From contig OY723274.1 in assembly GCA_963210315.1 (NCBI GenBank), positions 2,108,001 to 2,172,000 on the forward strand: 64,000 bases of DNA, given 5' to 3'. Position numbers and translations under genes: made by a program. Every line of letters begins with the position of its first letter. The stretch's first letter is position 1. The notes below the pieces were generated by a model that saw nothing but the letters and a program-made list of their open reading frames with translations, ran no database searches and had not been told where the DNA came from. Shown here piece by piece: positions 21,001 to 28,459 of the stretch. The DNA is from Rhynchopus euleeides (Eukaryota; Euglenozoa; Diplonemea; Diplonemida; Diplonemidae).

Positions 21001-22035
21001 CACCTTGCTCGTGAACCACCTCTTGCGGGGGCGTGAGCTACGCTTCGTCGGGATGTGCTTGGCTGCGACCGTTCGCACCAGTCCAAGCCACTTGTGGAAG
21101 GACTCCTTCGGGTCACACCACTTCGTCACTTTGCGTGATAGCCGTTCGAGCTCCTCGGTGAAGGCGGGCCAGTCCGCTGCTGCCCAGTTCCACAGTTGAC
21201 GGGCCTTGGCTGCCGGGTGTGTCGCAGCTGCTGGCGTTCGTTCAAAAGGGACGGTGTATTGGATGGCGAAGTGGTCTGATTGCCACTGGTCCAGGGTATT
21301 CCAGGTGACCTCCCCCAACTCGTAGTGGGCGAAGACGATGTCCGGCGAGGACTTGGAGTCGCGGCGCATGCGTGTGGGGTGGTCGGGGTCGTTGCACAGT
21401 GACATGCCGTTGAGGAGGGACCAGTGGTACAGATCAGTTCCCTTGTTGTCACAGCGCGCATGTTTATCCCAGGCACGGTTGTGGATGTTGAAGTCGCCAG
21501 CTATGACGGACTCCGGCGTGTGTGGTAGCAGGGATGTAGAGAAGTCATCGTGGCGTGGGTCGTTGCTAGTGCCGACTCCCGAGGGGCGGTACACATTGGT
21601 GAACGTGACGGCGCTTTCCGGTCCCGTGACTCGCACTGTGAGGGTCTCTGTTACACTAGCGTCTGGTGCGGTGGCAATGAGAGTCGCGTGTAGGTCCTCC
21701 CGCACTAGCGTTGCGATCCCGCCTCCGGAGGTGAGCGTCCCTTTACAGCGCTTCTGGGTGCGGCGTCGGAGAAATGTGGAGTAGCCCGGGAACTTGGGGT
21801 CTCCCCCCTGTGCTGCTCGGAGCTCTTGCAGATGCACGACGTCGTACCGTTGGGTTGCGAGGTGGTGCTGTAGTTCCGCTTTTTTCGCCTCGGTGAGACC
21901 GTTGCAGTTCCAGGTCAGGCACTTGAGGTGCTGTGCCGGACCAGGGTTCTGCTCGATGTCACCCGCCCGGAGGAGAAGGTCTCGCTTGGTCTCGAAGATG
22001 TGGCGCGGTCGGTTTGGGGATGGCGGGCTTCCCCG
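18070..22035 (-). CDS. LINE ORF2: 2A - endonuclease - reverse transcriptase - RNase H
   Basis: In the same frame as ORF1, directly after its TGA. The first Met codon is at 21837 (1255 residues from there), but the frame and the homology start upstream: the endonuclease strand CLTWNCNGL precedes that Met, so initiation at 21837 would lose part of the domain. Counting from that Met: endonuclease AGDFN at 113-117 and SDHF at 187-190; RT from about 435 to 760 with YRPIALTS and FADDIAVLV (660-668); RNase H with TDGS (963-966), E1009, TDSQ (1034-1037) and GNELAD (1086-1091); then CKPC...HLFFGC (1185-1209), a CCHC-like motif. All catalytic residues I can identify are present. It nicks the target DNA and copies the element RNA. 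Expression probably needs UGA readthrough from ORF1, followed by 2A release. Confidence 0.92.
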   Translation of the reverse strand, partial: RGSPPSPNRPRHIFETKRDLLLRAGDIEQNPGPAQHLKCLTWNCNGLTEAKKAELQHHLATQRYDVVHLQELRAAQGGDPKFPGYSTFLRRRTQKRCKGTLTSGGGIATLVREDLHATLIATAPDASVTETLTVRVTGPESAVTFTNVYRPSGVGTSNDPRHDDFSTSLLPHTPESVIAGDFNIHNRAWDKHARCDNKGTDLYHWSLLNGMSLCNDPDHPTRMRRDSKSSPDIVFAHYELGEVTWNTLDQWQSDHFAIQYTVPFERTPAAATHPAAKARQLWNWAAADWPAFTEELERLSRKVTKWCDPKESFHKWLGLVRTVAAKHIPTKRSSRPRKRWFTSKVKRAVRARNEESRRHAQTTHLSQDDYDKLDKLTTDATNAVLEAKRTTWETRCQAASTSSDLGATFRLVRELDGRKLQQAAFPLVDGGVPVTDPKAKADLLCSHYAKISEGNDQQSQSVPTPQHANGQTPPELSAAEDDFSKEELSAALSELQERKSPGPDDLNNELLMHLGPQARQGLLHVLNLSWNSGILPDAWTRAVIVPILKPGKPATAASSYRPIALTSTACKVLEKMVKRRMEQLMLDDAYPQVEGHCPNQAGFQRLRSTTDQLAYITQTATDALSSGKAAVTLYFDLEKAFDKVSKLAVINSVRRKGFPPKFTRWLHNYLSNRRAAAQVHGVRSDYYDFNNGVPQGTVLSPLLFNCVMDDVSRAITASPDVHPAVFADDIAVLVVGDTYTDALSTAQGVISALAAEVPLHGLQLSPSKCCYTLMGTTPEALGEHKRMELPDGTPLQHDSTAKYLGVYIDACYTMSDHVDHVVTTCMRRLSILRMLAGTDWGSSGDTLRQAYLTYVYPILMYAASVYTPGLTARNLKRLQDVHRTAALIITGCMKNTSTAKLLWESHLRDLDLDFKVAVCTDHERFRRVPHSPGYRAQLNTGNTGGSWLHQARSLVKSSKVDGRTPLLAPLHAAHPIPPWEWNLVLPRVHILATLPGLTAPKAATPKDTLRDLAEQTIQALPTCAWHVYTDGSVSNSTSRQQQGGAGAAVYSMPEGRLKKKLAWPAGLRCISYQAELVAIRESLAHLCTVVTQGETVAILTDSQSALNALLSGPQRARGSTEWDIWQRLRKLAQTYDVTTHLRYIPSHVGVVGNELADKQAQIGAFKPQMEPISLASARVTLRRHIYSGTTLPRTESVYAYRSGIGETRLQRPDLRMEGLTRLGETTIRRLRADHHRLVYDHDVPGSAQPPCKPCLKLAPDSPPPGVSLKHLFFGCPATASARHHLTATNVHNLLLHNCKGALRYLAEAGVTEHSEKDYLIS
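21937..21963 (-). other. 2A ribosome-skipping peptide motif (GDIEQNPGP)
   Basis: The nine codons read GDIEQNPGP and match the 2A consensus D-V/I-E-x-N-P-G-P exactly, preceded by the Leu-rich stretch RDLLLRA typical of the helical part of 2A. Skipping would occur between the last Gly and Pro and leave the endonuclease starting Pro-Ala-Gln-His. 2A sequences are known in trypanosome L1Tc/Ingi-type LINEs; here it lies between ORF1 and the endonuclease rather than at the extreme N-terminus. Confidence 0.88.
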
Positions 22036-22038
22036 TCA
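22033..22038 (-). promoter_or_regulatory. In-frame UGA-CGG between ORF1 and ORF2 (candidate stop readthrough)
   Basis: ORF1 ends AAC-TGA-CGG and the next 1321 codons are open in the same frame. UGA followed by CGG is a known leaky context in some plant viral genes. It could instead be a point mutation in a formerly continuous polyprotein. Confidence 0.6.
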
Positions 22039-23802
22039 GTTGAAGAGGGGCTCTTCACACAGGCGTTTCTGCACCGGCTCCGCCGGGGCCATGTGCTTCG
22101 TGCGGAGGGTTGTAGTCCGAGTCGGGGTGAGTGTCCGGCTTTTCTTCTTAGGAGTCAGCCCCGTGCGTGTCCGGGGCTTCGGGGAGGCGGACTTCGGGGG
22201 TGGGCCCTTGGTCCCCCGGTCTGGGGTGGTGGAGGCCGGGTCGGCCTTTCGAGGAAGGGGGTTGGAGCCCGGCTTGGTCTGCTTCTTCGGCTTAGATTGC
22301 GGCTTCGTTGCCGCCTCCAGGTGCTGCAGGCGAGCCTGCATCGCTCGCAGGGCGGCCGTGAACTGGCTCTCCTGGTTCACGGCCCGCTCCTCTGCCGCGG
22401 TGGCCCGCCGCTCTGCCTCGGCGGCACGCCGCTCTGCCTGCTCGAGGAGGGCTTGCACCCTGGCGAGGTTGGCGGTGGCGGTGGCTGCTGCGGCGGCGGT
22501 GGCGGCGGCGGCGGGGTCGGTGGTCGTGGTGGCGTGGGGCGTTGGGGCGTTGTCCTTCATCTCAGCGTCGATTTTGGACTTCTTCTTTTTGCTCTTGTTG
22601 CTCTTCGTCTTCTTTGTCGCCTTGTTCGCCAGCTCACTCCCCGGCACTCCCTGCGGCTGCTCCGGGGCTGCGGGAGGTGGGGTCGGCTTCGGCGGGGGCT
22701 TGGTGCGCTTTGCCCTCCGTCGGCGGGGGAAGAGCCCCAGGTCCTCGGGCTCGCGGTACCGCCGCAACACCAGGTAGGTGTTGCTGTCGACGCAGTACGC
22801 GCCGAGTTTTTGGGGGGCGGTGGGGGCGCGCAGCAGCACTGCTCGCCCGTTCGGTTCCCTGGCTGACGCCAGGATGTGGGCCTGCCAGCCTATTTCCTCT
22901 AGCAGGTCCCTGGTGCAGCGGGCGGTGTACTGTGTGGGCAGCCCTTCCAGTACATATTTCCCCTGCAGGGGGGTTGCAGCTTCGTCACCGACGACTGCTG
23001 CCGTGGCACAGTGCCCGGCGGTGTTCGGCACTGCGATGCCGAGGCCGCCCTTCACCAGGACGACCCTTCCGCTCAGCCGGCCCGCCTTCTCCTGTGCCTG
23101 CTGGATGGTGGCGTCGAGCGGCAGGCGCACGACTGTGTCGGGGTGTGTGGTGGTGTGGAAATGGGGGCGGCAGAAGATGTCGCTCTCGCCGCTCGCACGC
23201 AGCAGGTCCTTGACCTGTCGACTGTCCACACCCACCTTGAAGCGGCGGGCCCAGGTGGTGCCGGTCATCGCGATGACCGCGTCCGGCTCCGCGCCGTGGG
23301 CCCGCAGCCAGGTGCGGATGTGTGTGTGTGTGAGGGGGGTGGCTGGCGGTGCTTCCATCACCACCCACTCCCGGGTGCCCTTGGGGGCTTTCAGGCCCGG
23401 GCTGCTGCTAGCCCCGTAGTGTACGGGGTCACTGTGGAGCTGCAGCAGGTGCCGCCGCAGCCCCCGGGTCTCGCCGTCGCGCTCGACCAGGAGGGAGAGG
23501 ACACGGCTGCGCCCCTTCCCCCCCTCCGTCGCCTCGACGGTCAGGATTGCCGCCGGTCCCGGCGGCGGGTGCTCCCTGCACCTCGCGATCAGGCGCTGTG
23601 CGTCGCCTTTGGCGCACAGCATAATGCCGCCCTTGGCGGCCAGCTCGTCTGTTGAGTGCCTGACGTCGGCACTCCACTCCTTCTCCCGCAACACCCATCG
23701 CTGCTTCCTCCCTGCAGCTTCGCTCGGCGCCGGCTTAGCCGACGCCTCCCCAGGGAACCCCGTCGTGGAGGGGTGCAGGGGGACAGAGGCAGCGTGGGAC
23801 AT
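22036..23802 (-). CDS. LINE ORF1-like protein
   Basis: 588 residues, starting 31 nt after the SL-like sequence. The N-terminal ~350 residues are folded-looking and unlike any domain I can name. Residues ~360-430 are Lys/Pro-rich with KKTKSNKSKKKKSK, an evident nuclear-localisation signal. An Ala/Glu/Arg heptad-like stretch (about 450-515) should form a coiled coil, and the C-terminus is Lys/Pro/Thr-rich and basic. A coiled coil plus basic tail fits an RNA-binding, oligomerising ORF1 protein as in other LINEs; no CCHC knuckle is seen. It ends ...EEPLFN then TGA, and the frame continues without another stop into ORF2. Confidence 0.8.
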   Translation of the reverse strand: MSHAASVPLHPSTTGFPGEASAKPAPSEAAGRKQRWVLREKEWSADVRHSTDELAAKGGIMLCAKGDAQRLIARCREHPPPGPAAILTVEATEGGKGRSRVLSLLVERDGETRGLRRHLLQLHSDPVHYGASSSPGLKAPKGTREWVVMEAPPATPLTHTHIRTWLRAHGAEPDAVIAMTGTTWARRFKVGVDSRQVKDLLRASGESDIFCRPHFHTTTHPDTVVRLPLDATIQQAQEKAGRLSGRVVLVKGGLGIAVPNTAGHCATAAVVGDEAATPLQGKYVLEGLPTQYTARCTRDLLEEIGWQAHILASAREPNGRAVLLRAPTAPQKLGAYCVDSNTYLVLRRYREPEDLGLFPRRRRAKRTKPPPKPTPPPAAPEQPQGVPGSELANKATKKTKSNKSKKKKSKIDAEMKDNAPTPHATTTTDPAAAATAAAAATATANLARVQALLEQAERRAAEAERRATAAEERAVNQESQFTAALRAMQARLQHLEAATKPQSKPKKQTKPGSNPLPRKADPASTTPDRGTKGPPPKSASPKPRTRTGLTPKKKSRTLTPTRTTTLRTKHMAPAEPVQKRLCEEPLFN

Positions 23803-23833
23803 TGTGTGTGTGATGTGTCAGTTGTGTTCCCCT

Positions 23834-23871
23834 CAATGAAGTACAGAAACTGTAGCTTAAGAAATCGTTGG
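23834..23871 (-). other. Spliced-leader exon-like sequence at LINE 5' end
   Basis: 38 nt on the minus strand, beginning CCAACGATTT, containing GCTACAGTTTCTGTACTT and ending CATTG, followed by 31 nt to the ORF1 ATG. The ACAGTTTCTGTACT core is shared by kinetoplastid and diplonemid SL exons; the CCAACGATTT start is the diplonemid form as I remember it. Best read as a trans-spliced LINE mRNA copied back into the genome. A few positions (CTTA before AGC, C in TTCATTG) differ from my memory of the canonical leader. Confidence 0.85.
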
Positions 23872-25548
23872 TGGGCTTTTGTGAACCGCATCCATCGGGA
23901 CGTCTACCCGGTAAACTCTCGGGTCCATTCGCTCGATGTACGATGCGGCTGCATTTCCTATTGTTGACCCCCCTCCCCCCCCCCCCCCCCCCACCACCAC
24001 CACCACGCTGTGGCATACCCCCACATTCATTTTCTGCATCATCATCGTGTCTCCCCTCCTCCTCCCACTCACGTCCACAATTCCATTTGCGGGGGGAGGG
24101 AGGGGGGGGGGGGGGTTGTGTTCCGGGGGGTGGCGGCCCAGCAAAGCAGTGCAAATTTGCAGTGCAGAAATCTGAAAGAAGGACGTGAAAACTGAAGGAA
24201 CGGGGATGAGGGAGGGGTGGGGGTGGGGGGGGGTTGTGTTCCTTCCTTTGTATGCATGGGTGCTGCGCATGTGTGTTTGGGCTTGGCAAAAAAATATATT
24301 TTTTTGAAAAATATAGAGCCGCCCCCCGCCCCCCCCCCCCCCCCCCCCCCCCCAGGGGTGTAAATAAGGCCGACTCCCGACTCCCGACTCGCGCCGGATT
24401 TTTTGGGATTGGGAGGGTTGCCTTGCTTCCCTTAGGGAATGTGCGGTATTAGGCACCCCATGGCCAAAATGACCCCACTGCGATCCGCACAGACTCCAAA
24501 TATTCAAAAGAAAGGGTTTTTGGAACACCCGAGGAGGGGGGGTCCCGATGGGTGGGTGGGGGTGTGGGAGTCCCGCTGGGTGGGACATGGTGTGTGCCTC
24601 CCAGTCATCTTCTTCATTACCGGTCTCTGAACTGGGGTGAGTTCATTGCCAAACCACTGCTGTGAATACGGCGCCCCTTTCCCGCCCCTTTTGCCAGATC
24701 CTGGCAGCTCCCAAGAAGAGTTGTGTTCCGCCCCCATCAGGTGGTTGATCATACCGCAGCGCACACGTGCACACCCACACACACTCCACACAGATGCGTC
24801 ACACATGTGACGCAACTGTTGCGACACAAAACATGCCTCAGGTAGAGGCAGTAGTGTTTGACTCACAGCCAACATAGCTCTCAGTGGGGCCGTGGATGGT
24901 GTGGATGCATCCATGCATGCATCCACGGCATCCAGGGATGCCCGAAAATGTCAAAAAATGGATTTTCGATTTGGCATACAGGCATTCATCCACTGCAGGC
25001 AGGCCTGCATGCAGGGCTTCGGAGCTCCAGGCTGTGTGTGGATGCATCCACAAAATTTGTGGATGCATGCGCTGCATGCACGGGAAATACTGAGAGCTAT
25101 GCAGCCAAATACTGCTGCCGTGAGTGAGGTGCTCGCAGCGTGTGGGGCGCTGCGGGCGAAGTGGGGGGTTGGCTGGGACAGCCAACATGGCGCTGTGCGT
25201 CGCGTGCTTCTTCGCGGACCACCTCGCACGCGGGAAGACCCCGCAAGCGCCGAGTCAGTCCGCCCTGACCGAATGGTGGGCGACTGCTGGAGGGTCCATG
25301 GGACTCTCCACGGCAGAGGTGGCCGTACTACAGGATGCGTGCAGGATTGAGTAGGGTTTGAGACCGCCCGTCCCCCCCAGCCCCCCACCCCAGGTACCTC
25401 AGGTGACTGTAAATAACCGACTCCCGACTCCCGACTCCTGACCCCCAAACCTTATTTACAGCCCTGCCCCCCCCCACCCCCTCCCCCGGCTCTCAGCAAA
25501 AAAAAGAAATCTCGCAGACAAAGAGAAAGAGAACGCAGGCTGCTCATT
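23872..25548. other. Intergenic with palindromic GCATGCATCC cluster
   Basis: No gene is firmly supported. C and G runs of 13-28 occur near 23965-23990, 24095-24115 and 24325-24352. At 24895-25080 there are several overlapping palindromes of GTGGATGCATCCAC type, bracketed by CATAGCTCTCAGT (about 24872) and its reverse complement (about 25090). The motif CCGACTCCCGACTCCCGACT occurs at about 24373 and 25417. A 55-codon frame from 25187 (MALCVACFFADHLARGKT...) looks protein-like but is too short to call. Confidence 0.45.
25407..25461. repeat. 55-bp micro inverted-repeat element
   Basis: Perfect 10-bp ends CTGTAAATAA / TTATTTACAG around a (CCGACTC)n core. A related half-copy (GTAAATAAGGCCGACTCCCG) lies at about 24360. 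Non-coding. Confidence 0.5.
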
Positions 25549-26375
25549 CACGGTGGGATCTTGTAAATTTTACATGTATAACTACAAGTATATACCGTAT
25601 ACGTAAATATTTTGGAACGTAAATATTATGGAACGTAAATATTTTGGAACGCTGGTGGGTTGGCGTTCCAGATTTTTTTCGTTCCATAATATTTACAGGG
25701 CTTTCTGCGACTCGGGGACTTGGACCAGGTGATCGGACGGCATGCAGAGTCCCTGACGGGACCTACTCGTGCACTTTTCGCGCGATTCCTGACGCAAGCC
25801 GTCCTCACCACCGAGTCCCCAACTGGCCCTGTAAATATTATGGAACGTAAATATTATGGAACGGACCGGCCAAAAATGGGCCCGTTCCATAATATTTACG
25901 TTCCATAATATTTACGTATACGGTACATGTATTATACATGTATAATACTTGCATGTCAACTATTATACATGTATAATACATGTATATGCCTGAAATATAC
26001 ATGTAAAATACATGTATATCAAGTAAAAATACAAGTATAATACTTGCATGTCAACTATTATACTTGTATTTTTACTTGATATACATGTATTTTACATGTA
26101 TATTTCAGGCATTTACATGTATTTTACATGTATAATACTTGTCATGCAAGTATTATACATGTAAAATACTTGCATGACAAGTAAAATACATGTATAATAG
26201 TTGACATGCAAGTATTATACATGTATTTTTACTTGATATACATGTATTTTACATGTATATTTCAGGCATATACATGTATTATACATGTATAATAGTTGAC
26301 ATGCAAGTATTATACATGTATAATACATGTATATACTTGTAGTTATACATGTAAAATTTACAAGATCCCACCGTG
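25549..26375. mobile_element. Family 1 AT-rich inverted-repeat element, copy b
   Basis: 827 bp with CACGGTGGGATC ... GATCCCACCGTG ends, flanked by TT on both sides. It hosts a nested family 2 element. Its right end lies 133 bp upstream of the Arf-like gene ATG, so it may contribute to that gene's upstream intergenic signals. Confidence 0.88.
25595..25923. mobile_element. Family 2 element (CCGTATACG ends), copy 2
   Basis: 329 bp, with TA on both sides. Same core as copy 1 with only a few base changes and one less arm repeat unit. Nested in family 1 copy b. Confidence 0.85.
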
Positions 26376-26492
26376 TTACGACACCACCCCCCCCCCCCCA
26401 TCACCCTCCCCCACCCAACGATCCGCTTGCCAGCCCGATGCGGTTGCACAATCAAACACATTACCTACACCACCACCACCACCGCGCCCCTC

Positions 26493-26494
26493 AG
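26493..26494 (+). promoter_or_regulatory. Putative SL trans-splice acceptor (Arf-like gene)
   Basis: AG after a CA/CCCCT-rich tract, 14 nt before the chosen ATG. Inferred from position and composition. Confidence 0.5.
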
Positions 26495-26508
26495 GCCGCC
26501 TCTCTCCG

Positions 26509-27228
26509 ATGGGGGGTGGTGGCACCAAGGAGGCGCCGCTGAAGAAGGCGGAGGGGGATGTGTGGGAGCAGCAGCAGCCCGGCACGCAGGGTGCTGGGGA
26601 TGCCGGGGGTGCAGCAGGCGCGGCCCCTGTGCAGCCCGAGGCTGCCGCCACGCCCCAGGCGGAGCACGGTGCTGCTGCGCCTGAGGAGGGCAGGCGGCAC
26701 CCCGACAGGCGGCCGACGCTCCCGAACATGTCGAAGGTGGGTGTCATCGGGCTGGACGGTGTGGGGAAGACGCGCATCGTCGAGGCGATGAAGGGGAACT
26801 TTGAGTGGTGCGCGCAGAGCAATGCGGTGGCTTGGGAGCGCACCACCGTGACGCACGATGGGGCTGCCTTTGACCTGTGGGTCGCGGGAGGTGGGCCGGA
26901 CGCCCGCGCGAAGTGGCGCGAGGTCTGCCTGGGTGCCTCCGCCGTGGTGCTGGTGGTGAATTTGTCCGACTCGCTGCGCCTGCCGCTGGCCTGGTCGGAG
27001 GCGCTTGCCTTTTTCAGCGAGAACCCGCCGGGCCGGCTGCTGCTGCTCTTTACCACGACAATGCCGCACGGCGTGTCTTCCGACTCCTGCCTGCGGCTGC
27101 TGACAACGGCATACCGACCGCTTCCCTCCAACGTGCAATGGGCATCCCGTGACGTGAACCTCGCCGGCACCGACGAGGAGATCGCTGCACAGGCCAAGGT
27201 GGCCTTCTCCTGGCTTGCCTCATCATAG
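26509..27228 (+). CDS. Divergent Arf/Arl-like small GTPase with degenerate nucleotide motifs
   Basis: 239 residues from the Met at 26509. The longer frame starts inside the AT-rich transposon and is rejected. Starts MGGGGTKE, a plausible N-myristoylation signal (Gly2, Thr6). Residues 8-72 are a disordered Ala/Gly/Pro-rich extension. The G domain starts at 75 with KVGVIGLDGVGKT (P-loop 81-88) as in Arf/Arl proteins. The switch-II region FDLWVAGGGPDARAKW (121-136) is laid out like the Arf WDVGGQ...RPLW but has lost the Asp and Gln. The NKxD base-recognition motif is replaced by LLLLFTTTMPHG. The fold is Arf-like, but GTP hydrolysis and guanine specificity look compromised, so it may be a pseudo-GTPase acting as a membrane or ciliary scaffold (inference). 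Confidence 0.75.
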   Translation: MGGGGTKEAPLKKAEGDVWEQQQPGTQGAGDAGGAAGAAPVQPEAAATPQAEHGAAAPEEGRRHPDRRPTLPNMSKVGVIGLDGVGKTRIVEAMKGNFEWCAQSNAVAWERTTVTHDGAAFDLWVAGGGPDARAKWREVCLGASAVVLVVNLSDSLRLPLAWSEALAFFSENPPGRLLLLFTTTMPHGVSSDSCLRLLTTAYRPLPSNVQWASRDVNLAGTDEEIAAQAKVAFSWLASS

Positions 27229-28459
27229 CCTGTCGCCCTGTTGCGTGCCTGGTGCTGCTGTGTGCGACACGGCCCCTCATGCAGCAGCCCGACGCGTGCC
27301 TGCGCCCACTGCACCTTGGCTGGGCCTGTGGGTTCGAGGGACTCTGTGGGGTGTGGTGTGGGCCTGGGCACAGCGGATGATCGTGCTGGAGAGGGCGCGG
27401 AGGTGCTCGGGGTTGCGTTTCTGCACTGTTGCAAAAAATAGAGGAGGGGTTTGTGCAGGGTCGTTCAAAGAATACTGGCGGTGGCACGTGCGGCTTCTCC
27501 GCTTGTCGCGCGAACCGTACCAAAAGATATGCCTGCTGTGCAGCAAGCGGCTTTCACTTCCCTCTCGTTGTATTCCCGCCTGACAACCCCTTTGTTGGAA
27601 ACTATTCACGTGCGTTGCGTGCCTATGGGGATACAGTGAGATCGCATTCTCAAGGGCAGACACCCGGTGCAGTCTACACTGCCACAAACCACGTGTCTAC
27701 GTCCACATCAGCTGAGGGGAGGTAGTCGGTGTCTTGCAAAAGATGCCGAAGTTCCAGGCAGGCCGTCGAGACTGTACTTGGCCGTGGTTGTCCCCGCCTC
27801 ACCTCCCTGCACCCCCTGCTCTACTGCACTGCAGCTGCGTTGCGTGAGGTCCGGGAGAAGGCGTCTTATCCGTGCCTTGCCTGGGGCACCTGCGGTGGCT
27901 CATCGCATGGGTGCTGGCCATGCTGTTGCGTGTGTTGTTAGAGGGAGGCGTCTTGCTGGAGTTCACCCCCCGGTGCGGCCGACACTAGCCCAATAAGATT
28001 AACTCGCGTGTGCCTCAGCGGGTGATGATGCCGCCTTCTGTGTCGCACGCCAGCGGCAACAAGAAGCGAGCCAGCAGGGTGCGGGGCGGGGCGGGGTGGG
28101 GTGGGGTGGGGGGGTCAGTCAGTCTGGGCATGTGGCCCGGGAGCGGGGCTGTGCATACACGAAGCGGGGCAACGCCGTGGCCGGGGCGTGAGGCAAAGGT
28201 GTGGCGGCGAGGCAGGCAGGCACGGCCCCCCAGCACACACCCCACACCCCTGTGCCCCACAGCCCCCCTCGCTCCTCGCGACACCCCCCTTTATATGATC
28301 TTTTGCTGCCCATGCGTGACAAAGCCCAGCTGCCAGCAATTATCATCATGGTGTCACCTCCTTGCCACCCCACTGCCATCCCGCACTAAACCATCATTCC
28401 ATCACACCCACACCTCACAGGCACGGTGGGTCAACGGCACCTCCCGCTCCACGGGAGCA
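27229..28459. other. Intergenic and 5' region of the mismatch-repair gene
   Basis: No gene supported. The PMS2 frame is open back to 28010, but that part is Gly/Pro/Arg-rich low complexity and is read as intergenic. Confidence 0.5.
28419..28420 (+). promoter_or_regulatory. Putative SL trans-splice acceptor (PMS2 gene)
   Basis: The tract CATCACACCCACACCTCACAG ends in AG 39 nt before the ATG at 28460. Confidence 0.55.

Larger units (their letters stand above)
18070..23871 (-). mobile_element. LINE retrotransposon (APE-RT-RNase H type) with SL at its 5' end
   Basis: Non-LTR retrotransposon on the minus strand. In order it holds a spliced-leader exon-like sequence (23871-23834), a 31-nt leader, an ORF1-like region (588 codons), one in-frame TGA, a 2A motif, an AP-like endonuclease, reverse transcriptase, RNase H and a C-terminal zinc-knuckle-like motif. 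The domain order resembles the Ingi/I group. Apart from the single TGA all frames are open, so it is young or active. The 3' end is not defined, and I found no target-site duplication of the bases following 23871. It runs opposite to every host gene here. Confidence 0.9.

Noticed and set aside
22036-22038. UGA reassigned to a sense codon
   Set aside because: Other genes here, such as GT90 copy C and the methyltransferase, end with TGA at the expected place.
21794-22866. Plus-strand ORFs opposite the LINE
   Set aside because: Arg/Gly/Ser-rich shadows of the LINE frame.
23834-23871. Reading the SL-like sequence as an SL RNA gene into which the LINE inserted
   Set aside because: The complete exon is joined to a LINE leader, and no SL intron start is seen at the other end. 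Kept only as an alternative to test.
28010-28459. Upstream ATG extension of PMS2
   Set aside because: Adds 150 low-complexity residues ahead of a normal MutL start; the acceptor AG lies downstream of it.
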